From UBA4459 sp963776205 (GTDB taxonomy: Bacteria; Bacteroidota; Bacteroidia; Bacteroidales; F082), in NCBI GenBank assembly GCA_963776205.1, contig CAVZLR010000005.1, positions 1 to 64,000 on the forward strand: 64,000 bases of DNA. The letters run 5' to 3'. The notes beneath the pieces are model-generated. The model was not told the DNA's origin. It was given only the letters and a program-made list of their open reading frames with translations, and ran no database searches. The position numbers and the translations under genes are program-made. This document shows, in pieces, positions 1 through 9,102 of this stretch. Within the stretch, counting starts at the first letter, position 1, and each line of letters starts with the position of its first letter.

Positions 1-696
1 GCCGGATTGCCCCGTTTTATGAATATCCCGGGAGAAAATTATAATGGTATTTTCTCTTCCAATGAATACCTCACCCGTGTAAACCTTATGAATGCAGCTG
101 ATCCGGATTATGATACACCGGTCATCAGTGGTAAAAATGTGGCGGTCATCGGCGGTGGAAATACAGCTATGGACTCTGTTCGCACAGCTAAACGATTGGG
201 TGCAGACAGAGCCATGATAATATACCGTCGTTCGGAAAAAGAAATGCCGGCACGTGTCGAAGAAATCAAACATGCGAAAGAAGAGGATATCGAATTTATG
301 AACCTTCATAATCCACTTGAGTATTATGCTGACGAAAACGGTCGTGTAAACAGGATGAAAATTCAGAAAATGGAATTAGGTGAACCTGATGCTTCGGGCA
401 GACGAAGACCAGTTCCTATCGAAGGATCTGAGTTTTATATTGATGTGGATACCGTGGTGGTTAGTGTAGGTGTTTCACCAAATCCACTGATCCCGAAAGC
501 ATTGGCCGATTTAAAAGTGACTGATTGGGGCACCATCGTTGTGGATAAAGAAACCATGCAATCATCTATTCCTGAATTATTTGCCGGTGGCGATATTGTC
601 AGGGGAGGAGCCACTGTTATCCTTGCTATGGGCGATGGACGGAAAGCGGCAGCAGGTATGCATAAATACATCCAGGAGAAAATTAAAGCAAATTAA
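1..696 (+). CDS. gltA: Glutamate synthase small subunit (GltA/GltD type), 3' part
   Basis: The gene runs in from the left edge; the reading frame is open from base 1 and gives about 231 C-terminal residues. The first residues read AGLPRFMNIPGE, a typical junction of the GltA/GltD family. GGGNTAMDS (about residue 57) is the second dinucleotide-binding motif for NADPH, and the closing FAGGDIVRGGATVILAMGDG is the FAD-binding end typical of pyridine-nucleotide-disulphide oxidoreductases. The family passes electrons from NADPH to glutamate synthase, or works as a homotetrameric enzyme. The related NfnB subunit of ferredoxin:NADP oxidoreductase is hard to exclude without the N-terminus. The next gene starts 25 bases downstream on the same strand, so the two may be cotranscribed. 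Confidence 0.85.
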   Translation, partial: AGLPRFMNIPGENYNGIFSSNEYLTRVNLMNAADPDYDTPVISGKNVAVIGGGNTAMDSVRTAKRLGADRAMIIYRRSEKEMPARVEEIKHAKEEDIEFMNLHNPLEYYADENGRVNRMKIQKMELGEPDASGRRRPVPIEGSEFYIDVDTVVVSVGVSPNPLIPKALADLKVTDWGTIVVDKETMQSSIPELFAGGDIVRGGATVILAMGDGRKAAAGMHKYIQEKIKAN

Positions 697-721
697 TAAC
701 CCATTTCATAATAATAATCAA

Positions 722-1720
722 ATGCCAGATCTTACAACAAATTATCTCGGACTTACCTTACGAAATCCCATTGTGATTGCCAGTTCAGGGCTTACCAATT
801 CAGTGGAAGATATTGTTGAACTTGATAAGAATGGAGCGGCAGCTGTTGTCTTAAAATCCATTTTCGAAGAGCAGATCATGCGTGAAGCTGATCACAGGCT
901 CAAAAAGGCACAGGAAGATGGCCTGATCTATTCAGAATACTCAGAAACACTCGATTATATTGATGAACATATCAAAGAAAAAGAATTGGGTAATTACCTG
1001 GACTTGATCAGGAACACGAAAAAGAAAGTGATGATACCGGTCATTGCAAGCATCAACTGCATTTCTGCAATGGAATGGACCACTTTTGCCAGGCAGATTG
1101 AAGAAGCCGGTGCTGATGCGCTAGAGTTGAACATTTTCGTAATGCCATTCAATTTTGATCAAAATTCCATTGAAAGAGAACAGGTATATTATGATATAGT
1201 AAACAAGGTAAAAGATTTGGTCAGTATCCCGGTAGCTGTAAAAATCAGTCCGTATTTTGCCAATCTGGGCCGGGTCATTTTAAGGCTGGAAGAGCATGGT
1301 GCAGATGGCATTGTTATGTTCAACCGTTTTGCCAGTCCGGATATTGATATAGATGGCTTGAAAGTTACATCTGCAGAAGTTTTTAGTCATCGTTTTGAAA
1401 TCGCTAATCCTTTGCGATGGACCGCCATTATGGCGAAACAACTTAAAATGGATATTGCCGCTTCAACGGGGATTCATGAAGGGGAAGATGTCATTAAAAT
1501 GTTGTTGGCAGGGGCTACAGTAACCCAGATGGCTTCTGCAATTTATAAAAAAGGCCCGGAACATATTGTTGAGGTGCTCAAGTTTGTAAACGATTGGATG
1601 GAAGACCGTGGGTATAATTATATCGACCAGTTCAGGGGCAAACTCAGCCAGGGTAAAATGGAACACCCTGAGGTGTATGAACGCATGCAGTTTATGCGCT
1701 ATTTCAGTGAGATAAAGTAA
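722..1720 (+). CDS. Dihydroorotate dehydrogenase-like flavoprotein
   Basis: A 332-residue protein of the dihydroorotate dehydrogenase fold (FMN-binding TIM barrel). It opens MPDLTTNYLGLTLRNPIVIASSG, with the N-terminal strand typical of the family. It continues with VIASINC (about residue 115), ADALELNIF, VAVKISPY (about 170) and a phosphate-binding STGIHEGEDV segment (about 250). An upstream ATG-less extension in the same frame overlaps the previous gene; I chose the ATG at 722 because homology begins there. Bacteroidota often carry such DHOD-like proteins in addition to true PyrD, and their substrate is not settled. Placement after a flavin-dependent electron-transfer subunit suggests, but does not prove, a redox partnership. 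Confidence 0.8.
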   Translation: MPDLTTNYLGLTLRNPIVIASSGLTNSVEDIVELDKNGAAAVVLKSIFEEQIMREADHRLKKAQEDGLIYSEYSETLDYIDEHIKEKELGNYLDLIRNTKKKVMIPVIASINCISAMEWTTFARQIEEAGADALELNIFVMPFNFDQNSIEREQVYYDIVNKVKDLVSIPVAVKISPYFANLGRVILRLEEHGADGIVMFNRFASPDIDIDGLKVTSAEVFSHRFEIANPLRWTAIMAKQLKMDIAASTGIHEGEDVIKMLLAGATVTQMASAIYKKGPEHIVEVLKFVNDWMEDRGYNYIDQFRGKLSQGKMEHPEVYERMQFMRYFSEIK

Positions 1721-1723
1721 AAA

Positions 1724-1762
1724 AGGAGACTCCTACGCTTCTTCGTCGCTCTGAGTTAAACG
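1724..1762 (+). repeat. 39-bp direct repeat, copy 1
   Basis: Begins AGGAGACTCCTACGCTTCTT and ends CTGAGTTAAACG. It matches 1854-1892 at 36 of 39 positions. It starts three bases after the stop codon of the DHOD-like gene. Confidence 0.8.
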
Positions 1763-1853
1763 TAATTCTTTTCCCGTTTATTTCTGAGGCACTATTAGGT
1801 AGATTTGCGGGTTGGTGTGCCGTGAGAATCTCTATATTGGCACTAAACTTAAG

Positions 1854-1892
1854 AGGAGACTCTTACGCTCCTTTGTCGCTCTGAGTTAAACG
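1854..1892 (+). repeat. 39-bp direct repeat, copy 2
   Basis: Second copy of the repeat at 1724-1762, same orientation, three mismatches, 91 bases apart. It ends six bases before the 3' end of the convergent cysteate synthase gene. The two copies fill most of the gap between two convergent genes. Confidence 0.8.
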
Positions 1893-1898
1893 CAGTTA

Positions 1899-3191
1899 TT
1901 AAAAAAGCTTACTTAACTTTTCTTTCACCTCATTCTCATCCGGGTCAATATTAAAAACCAATGAAGGTTTTAAGTAATGCAATTTATGTGATTGCTGAAA
2001 CCGCTCCTCTCCGCCACCGGTAATATTCAGCATGATGAGCGAATCTTTATCAAGCTGGTTATCATTTACCTGCCGGATTAATGTGGCCGTGGCAATGGCT
2101 GCAGCCGGATGAATATCATTGCCTTCCAGTTTTTTAAAGAGCTGTGCTGCACCACGTGCTGCAGCATTATCAGCCAATAGTACATCACCTCCGGCATCTT
2201 TCATGGCATCATACAATCCACCTGCCAATGAATAAGGTGGTTTCCGGTTTGAAAGTACTTTGGCATCAATTTCTTCAACATGCTGCCTCGCCAGTATGTC
2301 ATCATAGGGGAGCAAGGCGCGTGAGTCAGCTTTCCACGCATTATAGATTGGGTGAAAAGGCACATTTTGCGACACCATCAGTTTCATTTTATTTGTGCCA
2401 AAGCGTCCATCCGCAATCAGCCTCAGGTTGGCTTCCCATGCAGCAATGGCACCTGTTCCGCTGCCTACTGCCTGGAAATAATATTCCGGTATTTTACCAA
2501 TGGTGGTTACAGCCGATAAAACTGTGGTTCCCATACCATCACGGCGTGCAACGTTTTTGGCGCCGCCTTCAGCCACAAATGGGTCCATAGTACTCGCAAT
2601 ATTCGACAAATGAATGGCGTCAAAATAATCGCCACCACTTTTGCTGGCTATCAGTTTTACACAGTCTTTAATGGGTTCGTCAAACCAGAGGGCATTCAAG
2701 TTATCTTCAGGAACACAAAGCAACAAAGGAATGTTATTATCGGAACAAACCCTTGCAAAAGCACGAGCTGTATTGCCTGCAGAAGCGACTACCAAAATTT
2801 TATCCGTATTTTCATTCATCCGGGCACAAACGGAATAGGATTCTGTTTCCTTGAAAGAACAGGTTTTCATCTCAATGCCCTTTTCAGGCCAGTACCCACT
2901 AAAAGTGATAAATAAGTTAGTAAGACCTAAATGATCGGCTAAACCCTTACTTTTATAAGTTACAGGTGCAAACGACCCTTTCAGTATGCGTTGTGCGGGG
3001 AGCCAATCTGCGAAAGTATAAATACCATATTCGTTTCCTTTTAAAGCCAGTTGTTTCTTTTCGTAGATTGCCCTGATCAGTCCGGGTTGGTTTTCACCCG
3101 GCGCGTCTAATAACCAGCCTGTATCATCGAAAATCTGTTGGGTGGCAACTGATTGCAGTTGGTATCGGGTAGGGGAAATTTGAACGGACAT
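1899..3191 (-). CDS. Cysteate synthase (threonine-synthase fold)
   Basis: A 430-residue PLP enzyme of fold type II. Family hallmarks of methanogen cysteate synthase as I recall them are all present: SGYWPEKGI, TCSFKETES with the PLP lysine (about residue 115), VVASAGNTARAFA (about 134), AEGGAKNVARRDGMGT, YFQAVGSGTGAIAAWEANL, LIADGRFG and LNITGGG near the C-terminus. The enzyme makes L-cysteate from O-phosphoserine and sulfite. In methanogens this feeds coenzyme M; in Bacteroidota such as Alistipes it feeds sulfonolipids (capnine type). Threonine synthase proper would carry a different lysine motif (FKDRG-like). It lies downstream of the NifX-like gene on the same strand with a 57-base gap. 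No acyltransferase or reductase for sulfonolipids is visible in the window. Confidence 0.85.
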   Translation of the reverse strand: MSVQISPTRYQLQSVATQQIFDDTGWLLDAPGENQPGLIRAIYEKKQLALKGNEYGIYTFADWLPAQRILKGSFAPVTYKSKGLADHLGLTNLFITFSGYWPEKGIEMKTCSFKETESYSVCARMNENTDKILVVASAGNTARAFARVCSDNNIPLLLCVPEDNLNALWFDEPIKDCVKLIASKSGGDYFDAIHLSNIASTMDPFVAEGGAKNVARRDGMGTTVLSAVTTIGKIPEYYFQAVGSGTGAIAAWEANLRLIADGRFGTNKMKLMVSQNVPFHPIYNAWKADSRALLPYDDILARQHVEEIDAKVLSNRKPPYSLAGGLYDAMKDAGGDVLLADNAAARGAAQLFKKLEGNDIHPAAAIATATLIRQVNDNQLDKDSLIMLNITGGGEERFQQSHKLHYLKPSLVFNIDPDENEVKEKLSKLF

Positions 3192-3248
3192 GCGTTTTCA
3201 GGCTTTGGATTAAAGCGCAAAAATAGAAAAATACATCCGATAAATGGC

Positions 3249-3626
3249 TTAGTGGCTGCAGCAGGAATCAGGATTATTATCCAGGGAATCTTCCAGGTAA
3301 CGACCAACCGCTTTTTTGATATCCGTTTCCTCGGTGATGAAAACACTGATTTTTTTTGCAGAGAAATCGTTATATAACCTGCGGCCCATGCCGCGGGCAA
3401 TAACCGTTGAACAACCATCAAGTGCTTCGAAAATACCTTTGTGGTTGTGCTGGTGATTTCCATGATCGTGATCATGCAAACCCTGGGCGTGACCTGTAAA
3501 GTTATTGGGTTTGTAAGCTTCTAATATAACTTTGTTATTCTCTATGTCGAAAGTCATAAAACCTTTGGTTCTCCCAAAGTGGCCTGCAATGGTTTGTTTG
3601 TCATCTGTGGGTATAGCGATTCTCAT
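3249..3626 (-). CDS. NifX/NifB-type FeMo-cofactor-domain protein
   Basis: A 125-residue protein starting MRIAIPTDDKQTIAGHFGRT, the usual opening of the dinitrogenase iron-molybdenum cofactor biosynthesis domain (NifX/NafY/NifB C-terminal fold). A His/Asp-rich loop GLHDHDHGNHQHNHKG (about residues 49-64) interrupts the domain before VIARGMGRRLYNDF, and the protein ends in CCSH, so metal binding is plausible. Stand-alone members are common in anaerobes without nitrogenase, and their role (Fe-S or metal cluster handling) is mostly unknown. No nif genes are nearby. It is probably cotranscribed with the cysteate synthase gene downstream. Confidence 0.8.
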   Translation of the reverse strand: MRIAIPTDDKQTIAGHFGRTKGFMTFDIENNKVILEAYKPNNFTGHAQGLHDHDHGNHQHNHKGIFEALDGCSTVIARGMGRRLYNDFSAKKISVFITEETDIKKAVGRYLEDSLDNNPDSCCSH

Positions 3627-3724
3627 ATGTCGATTATTTTACTGCAAAATTAAGAAAGAGAAGCACGCAAAACAGATAATGAATAGTGTTTTTACTCACA
3701 TACGAATAGGATATGGCTCACAAA

Positions 3725-6700
3725 TTATTCTACCACCAACTTTCTTCTGATTTTCGACTTATCTGTTATAAGTTCAGCCACATACAAGCCCTTTGGCAGT
3801 GTTGAAACATCCAGTTGATGCGTGTTTCCATATACTTGCAATACTTTCTGCCCCATTTGGTTGTAGATGCTTACTTCAGTTAATTGTATTCCATTATTGC
3901 AAACAATAAATAGTTCATTGGTTGCAGGGTTGGGATACAAGAGTATGGCGTTGTTATCTGCATGATCGGGCACAAAAAATGAACAGGCATCTTCCACTTC
4001 CTGGGTGCTGTTGCAGCCGGGGGCATTTTCATAGATTTCAATGGTACCATTTGGGCTTGCGAGGAAATCGCAAATACTTTTGACATCGCAGGTGGATAAT
4101 AATTCATTGTTATAAATAGATAAATAGCTGATTGAGCCAGCGTCAATATTATCTAGTCCCATCAAGCTAGTTAGGATGCCATTAGAATCAATATTAAGGT
4201 AACCTTCAATCGATGTCAATTTCTCCAATCCCTCCAAATTATTCAGTGCTGTAAAACGAACACTAAAATTACCCCCAATGGAGATCAAATTATCTAATCC
4301 TGATAAACTGACCAGGGCAATGTTTAAACCAATATAAAGATCACCCTCAATTGAAGTCAAACCTTCCAGTCCATTTAAATTGGTAAGTTCAGGATTTCCT
4401 CCCCATAGCATATCTTGGCTCCCAATGTATACACTTTCCCCAATAGCTGTCACATTCCTAAGTCCTATGAGGCTTGATAGGGAATCGTTCCGAGAAATCT
4501 CAAGATATCCCCCGATGGACGTCAAGTTATCCAAACCGGATAGGGAGGTTAATATCGCATTATTATGTACTGAAAGGTCTCCCCCGACTGTTACAATAAC
4601 ATTTAATCCGTTCAGGTTAGTAATGTCATTTCCTGCAACTATAACATCCCCTTCAATCTCTGTGCAACCAGGATAATTAATAGCAAAACTATCGATTTGA
4701 GCCTGTGTAGTAAAGGTGATGCCTTCGGGCAGGCAATGGCTCATGCATTCCTCCTCCACTTCCTCCGGGCTGTTGCAGCCTGGAGCGTTCGAGGTAATCC
4801 ATACTTCACCATTTGGACTTGAAAGAAATTCACAAATACTATTTACTTCGCATGTTGACAAATTATCATTAAACATAATATACATGCTATCAATGCTTGC
4901 TCCTTCAATACTGCCGAGCCCTTCTAAACTATGCAAGGACAAGTTTTCTTGAATATTTAAAAACCCATTGATTGAAGTTAGGTTTCCCAGAGCTTTTAAA
5001 TCTGATAAAACAGGATTGCGAACTATACTAAATGATCCTCCAACTGAAGTTATATTTTCTAACCCTGCAAGATTGGTAAGAGATGAATCAGATCGAATAC
5101 AAAAATCACCTTCTACAGTGGTTAAGCTATTTAATCCCATTAGGCTGGTAAGAGATGGGTTTCCATCTCCGGACCCCCAATTTCCTCCAAGTGCTAATGC
5201 ACCTCCAATATATTCTAAATTATCTAATCCTGATAATGTTAATAATGAACTATTTCCCGAGACTACAAGATTGTCACCAACTATTTCCAGTTTATTTAAA
5301 CCTTCACAATTTTCCAGGTTTTTATTCTTAAATAAACTTAGTGTTCCACCAACTGAAGTCAAATTGTTAAGTCCATCCAAATTTGTCAATCCTGAACATA
5401 AGTAAACAACTACTCCACCTGCAGAAGATACAATATTATGAAACCCATTTAGATTGGTCAGGGATGGATTATTTTGCAAATAAATACCACCTATCGTTGT
5501 CAGATTGGTAAATACGCTAATATTTGTAAGATTTTCATTGCCAATAAGCTCAACACCAATAGTAGAGTTTATATTTTCTAATCCCGAAAGAGAAATTAAA
5601 TTGCTATTATTTTGAATGCTTATGATGTAGCCAACCTCAGTCAACTGCTCAATTCCATTAAAGTTTTGTATTGAGTCATTGGCATAAACAATAAATGCCC
5701 CACCTATTTCGGTTAAATTCGCCAATCCATCAAGATCAACCAGAGATGGATTGCCGTTTGTATTTTCGCCAATGATTAAATCTTGAGTTATGGAGGTTAC
5801 ATTATTTAATCCATTCAGACTTTCCAGGCTATTGTTCGCCCTGATGTCTATTCCTTGAGCAATTGTTAAGCCTTCGAGTCCTGTTAAATCAATCAGGTTA
5901 TTATTTTCAAAAATAGTAATGTATCCGTCAAAGATGGTCAAATTCTGCAATCCTGTTAAACTAGTGAGATTATTATTTCCGGATATCGTCATGTCACCTC
6001 CTATATTGGTTAAATTGCTTAATTCGGATAAATTTGAAATGGGAATTTCGGCTATCAAAACATTTCCGCCTACAGAAGTGATATTATCTAATCCGGCTAT
6101 ACTGGTTAAACTATTATTATAAGATATCTCAAGTTCTCCTGTAACAGTGTTTAAATTACCCAAAGCCGAAATGCTTGTCAGATTATGGTTTACCTGAATC
6201 TGCACATTTTCGCCAACATACATCAGGTTCTCCAATCCTGTTATTGATACCAGACTTGGATTAACGCCTATATAAAGTGATCCACCTATGGAAGTTAAAA
6301 CGCTTAATCCGTCAAGGTTAGTGATATCCGGACCCTGTACTGTCAGGTCGCCTTCTATTTCTGTGCAACCTGGATAATTGGTTTGAAAATTATCAATATA
6401 CTCCTGTTTGGTAAATAAGATGCCTTCGGGCAGGCAATGGCTCATGCATTCCGCCTCAACTTCCTGCTCGCTGTTGCAACCAGGGGCATTGTCGTGGATT
6501 GATATTGTTCCGTTAGGTGAGTCTAGATAATCGCAGATGCTTTGAACTTCGCAGGTGGATAAGGAACTGTTATTTATAATAATTAAATTAGTTATGGAAG
6601 CAGCGTCAATGTTGTCCAGCCCAATCAGGCTGTTAAGGTCATAATTATAAGAAATAACAAGTTCTCCCCCGATGGAAGTCAGGCTCTCAAGACCGCTCAA

Positions 6701-7117
6701 GCTGGATAAGGCAGGATTTCCGCCAATTAACCAATTGCCAATGATTAGCCCCCCCCCGATGAAAGTTAGGTTGTCCAGTCCACTCAGGCTAATCAGGGCA
6801 TCGTTACCACCAATTCCAAAACCTTCCCCGATGGAAGTCAGATTACCCAGTCCAGACAGGTTGTTCAGGACAGTGTTTAAATTAATAATAAGCTCCCCCC
6901 CGATTGAATTCAGACCACTTAATCCATTAAGGTTGGTAATGTTATCTGATGGCCCTATATAGACAGCCCCCTCAATCTCTGTGCAACTAGGATTATTAAT
7001 AGCAAAACTATCAATCTGTGTTTGGGTAGTAAAAGTGATTCCTTCGGGCAGGCAGCTTTGGGCATTAACAACATGGATTGTTAGGATTGAAAACAATAAA
7101 ATAAAAAGCTTTTTCAT
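3725..7117 (-). CDS. Secreted triple-module leucine-rich-repeat protein, T9SS type A
   Basis: An 1130-residue secreted protein. It has a signal peptide (MKKLFILLFSILTIHVVNAQ), then three modules that each begin CLPEGI.FT.Q..ID.F and end CNS..EVE, at about residues 20-226, 227-793 and 794-1040. Each module is filled with L..L.G L.NLTSIGG-type repeats resembling receptor-L/BspA-like leucine-rich repeats, and closes with a Cys-containing cap (STCEV.SICD.L.SPNG). The C-terminus (about 1055-1130) is a type IX sorting domain: LYPNPATNELF, then GLYVAEL and a basic end. It is the last gene of a three-gene operon with an OmpA protein and a lipoprotein, so a cell-surface adhesin or binding role is likely. 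The ligand is unknown. Confidence 0.85.
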   Translation of the reverse strand: MKKLFILLFSILTIHVVNAQSCLPEGITFTTQTQIDSFAINNPSCTEIEGAVYIGPSDNITNLNGLSGLNSIGGELIINLNTVLNNLSGLGNLTSIGEGFGIGGNDALISLSGLDNLTFIGGGLIIGNWLIGGNPALSSLSGLESLTSIGGELVISYNYDLNSLIGLDNIDAASITNLIIINNSSLSTCEVQSICDYLDSPNGTISIHDNAPGCNSEQEVEAECMSHCLPEGILFTKQEYIDNFQTNYPGCTEIEGDLTVQGPDITNLDGLSVLTSIGGSLYIGVNPSLVSITGLENLMYVGENVQIQVNHNLTSISALGNLNTVTGELEISYNNSLTSIAGLDNITSVGGNVLIAEIPISNLSELSNLTNIGGDMTISGNNNLTSLTGLQNLTIFDGYITIFENNNLIDLTGLEGLTIAQGIDIRANNSLESLNGLNNVTSITQDLIIGENTNGNPSLVDLDGLANLTEIGGAFIVYANDSIQNFNGIEQLTEVGYIISIQNNSNLISLSGLENINSTIGVELIGNENLTNISVFTNLTTIGGIYLQNNPSLTNLNGFHNIVSSAGGVVVYLCSGLTNLDGLNNLTSVGGTLSLFKNKNLENCEGLNKLEIVGDNLVVSGNSSLLTLSGLDNLEYIGGALALGGNWGSGDGNPSLTSLMGLNSLTTVEGDFCIRSDSSLTNLAGLENITSVGGSFSIVRNPVLSDLKALGNLTSINGFLNIQENLSLHSLEGLGSIEGASIDSMYIMFNDNLSTCEVNSICEFLSSPNGEVWITSNAPGCNSPEEVEEECMSHCLPEGITFTTQAQIDSFAINYPGCTEIEGDVIVAGNDITNLNGLNVIVTVGGDLSVHNNAILTSLSGLDNLTSIGGYLEISRNDSLSSLIGLRNVTAIGESVYIGSQDMLWGGNPELTNLNGLEGLTSIEGDLYIGLNIALVSLSGLDNLISIGGNFSVRFTALNNLEGLEKLTSIEGYLNIDSNGILTSLMGLDNIDAGSISYLSIYNNELLSTCDVKSICDFLASPNGTIEIYENAPGCNSTQEVEDACSFFVPDHADNNAILLYPNPATNELFIVCNNGIQLTEVSIYNQMGQKVLQVYGNTHQLDVSTLPKGLYVAELITDKSKIRRKLVVE

Positions 7118-7164
7118 AGCAGTAGGTTTATAGGTTTTTAATACAAAATATTTATTTTTTAATT

Positions 7165-7740
7165 TTATGGTATAGGTGTAAGTGTCAGCCGCCAGATAAT
7201 GGAACCTGTGGCTACCACAAGAGATTGGTATGAACCATTTAAAACAGCATTATCAAAATCAAATGACACAACAGAATAAGGTGTTTCGTTAAACGGGGTT
7301 TCGTTTACAAGCTGCCAGTTACCTTCGTTGTCTTTTGCGTAAATGCGTTGGATATCATTCTGTACCTTTACTTGGGCATCTACATCTATATACTTTCTGC
7401 CTGCATCTTCCATCAGTATACCGTTGGGATTCATGGCCCATTCTCCGCTTCTTACAAGTCGTGAGTTATTGTTTATAATGGTATCGCCCGAATAGGATAG
7501 CGTGCCACCATCAATAGTTACTATCCCCAAATCTTTAGCAATATGCACATTCATGGTTGTTGATACGTTCCATGGGGGCAATGTATTTGTATATGTTACC
7601 ATTAGCTGGCCCTGGTAGTCGTTTGTTAAAATGGGATCGGGATCCATATTGGGCTCTTCTTTTTTATTGCAACCTAGAATGACAAGAAATGAAAGAAACA
7701 TCAGAAATATTAGGCTTAAAAGAAAATCGGTTTTTTTCAT
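7165..7740 (-). CDS. Hypothetical lipoprotein
   Basis: A 191-residue protein with a lipoprotein signal peptide: MKKTD, a hydrophobic core, then LVILGCNKKEE with the lipobox cysteine at about residue 24. The mature part is beta-rich, with no motif I recognise. It starts 4 bases after the OmpA-family gene and ends 47 bases before the leucine-rich-repeat gene, so the three look like one transcript. It may be an outer-membrane-anchored partner of the secreted repeat protein; that is inference from context only. Confidence 0.7.
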   Translation of the reverse strand: MKKTDFLLSLIFLMFLSFLVILGCNKKEEPNMDPDPILTNDYQGQLMVTYTNTLPPWNVSTTMNVHIAKDLGIVTIDGGTLSYSGDTIINNNSRLVRSGEWAMNPNGILMEDAGRKYIDVDAQVKVQNDIQRIYAKDNEGNWQLVNETPFNETPYSVVSFDFDNAVLNGSYQSLVVATGSIIWRLTLTPIP

Positions 7741-7744
7741 GGGT

Positions 7745-8953
7745 TTATATTTTTACAAATTCAACTCTTCGGTTGTTAGCTTTACCCTCAGGGGTGCCGT
7801 TGGTATCCAAAGGTGCACCTTCCCCAAATCCTTTGGTGCTTAATCTATCGGCAGAGATACCCAATTGTTCCATCGTGTTTTTTACGGTTTCTGCCCTTTC
7901 TTCTGAAAGTTTCAAATTGCTGGTATCATCTCCGTCGCTGTCGGTATGTCCTTCAATGCTGAATTTCAAATCGGGATGATCCTGCATCATCTCAACTACT
8001 TCGTTAATAATACCCATCGATTCGGGTTTTAAGGTCGCTTTACCTACGTCAAACCGGATACCATTGGCAACAATTTTTCCGTCTTGCATCAGCCGGTCGT
8101 AATATTTCACACCTCCTTCGGCAATTCTTATGTTCTTCACGTAATATAGATTGTCATTCCGGCAATGATAGCTGTGAAATGAAAGTCCTTTGGGATCAAA
8201 GTCAAGTCGCGGTATGTTTATAAGTCTCGTTTCATCCATATAAACTTTTAGCTTTCCATTGGTATAAGCAATAGCTACATGCATCCACCTTCTTTTTTCC
8301 AGGTTTTTTTCATCAGGGTGCCTGCTGGACGATTGCCCGAATTCCATCTGGTAATATTTCGTATTTAAATATGTATAGCCTGTTGGGCTTTCTGATTTCT
8401 GGTTTTTTCGGTCAAACAGGTAGGTGACAAAATTATCATTGCCACAATACAGGTCAAATTCAATAGTAAATACTTCAGGGAGGTAGTCAGTTGAAGCATC
8501 CTTAAAATAAGGCATAATGATAGGCGCGCCATCCCTGAACATGATCACATTCTCTCCGCCAAATTCAGCAATTTCAACATTGCCTCTCATTAAATCCCAC
8601 CTTGAAGGGAACTCACCGTTTTCTTCTCCAAGTAGGTCATCTTCAAAAATAACTTTGTCGCCGGGTACAAAATCATATTTCGACCAAACGAGTTGGGGGG
8701 CTTCATCTGTTTTTTGAGTTTGTTGTTCATCAGTAACCGGCTCTGTTTGTTCTGATGCAGGTTCTTTTGCTTCCGGTTCCGTTTTTTTCTGTTTGTCGTC
8801 GTCTTTAGGTTCTTCAAAAGCTTTGTCAATAGCTTTGTTGGTTTCTTTTATACCTTTATTCCTGGCCTTTTTGAATGGATTGACCACCTGGCTGGGCGCA
8901 CTAATACTAATTAGAAAAAGAAATGCGATAGAAAAAATGAGTTTAGTTTTCAT
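7745..8953 (-). CDS. OmpA-family outer membrane protein
   Basis: A 402-residue exported protein. After a signal peptide (MKTKLIFSIAFLFLISISAP) comes a Lys/Glu/Gln-rich linker (about residues 25-85). Next is a region resembling a concanavalin/LamG-like fold (about 95-285, VIFEDDLLGEENGEFPSRW onwards), then an OmpA peptidoglycan-binding domain (about 295-402) with FSIEGHTDSDGDD, LSEERAETVK and the terminal NNRRVEF motif. OmpA-type domains tether the outer membrane to peptidoglycan. It is first in the operon with the lipoprotein and the triple-module repeat protein. Confidence 0.85.
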   Translation of the reverse strand: MKTKLIFSIAFLFLISISAPSQVVNPFKKARNKGIKETNKAIDKAFEEPKDDDKQKKTEPEAKEPASEQTEPVTDEQQTQKTDEAPQLVWSKYDFVPGDKVIFEDDLLGEENGEFPSRWDLMRGNVEIAEFGGENVIMFRDGAPIIMPYFKDASTDYLPEVFTIEFDLYCGNDNFVTYLFDRKNQKSESPTGYTYLNTKYYQMEFGQSSSRHPDEKNLEKRRWMHVAIAYTNGKLKVYMDETRLINIPRLDFDPKGLSFHSYHCRNDNLYYVKNIRIAEGGVKYYDRLMQDGKIVANGIRFDVGKATLKPESMGIINEVVEMMQDHPDLKFSIEGHTDSDGDDTSNLKLSEERAETVKNTMEQLGISADRLSTKGFGEGAPLDTNGTPEGKANNRRVEFVKI

Positions 8954-9102
8954 AGCAGTATATTTTGGGTTTCACGAAATTTAAATCCAATCAGGTCAAA
9001 ACATCCGGGGCAAACAAATATAATGAATTAAAAACGGAATGTCAAGTAAATGACCTGAAAATGAAGAGAGTGGAAGATGATAGATGGCGAAAAAAATGAG
9101 GA

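Noticed and set aside
539..721. N-terminal extension of the DHOD-like gene overlapping the glutamate synthase gene
   Set aside because: Homology begins at the ATG at 722; the extension is the shifted reading of the upstream gene.
1724..1892. CRISPR array
   Set aside because: Only two copies, a 91-base spacer and no cas genes; no other regularly spaced repeats in the window.
2144..2590. Long plus-strand frame opposite the cysteate synthase gene
   Set aside because: Shadow of a clearly coding minus-strand gene.
6740..6760. Run of C residues within the leucine-rich-repeat gene as a phase-variation tract
   Set aside because: The frame is intact through the run and other short C-runs occur nearby; there is no sign of switching from one sequence.
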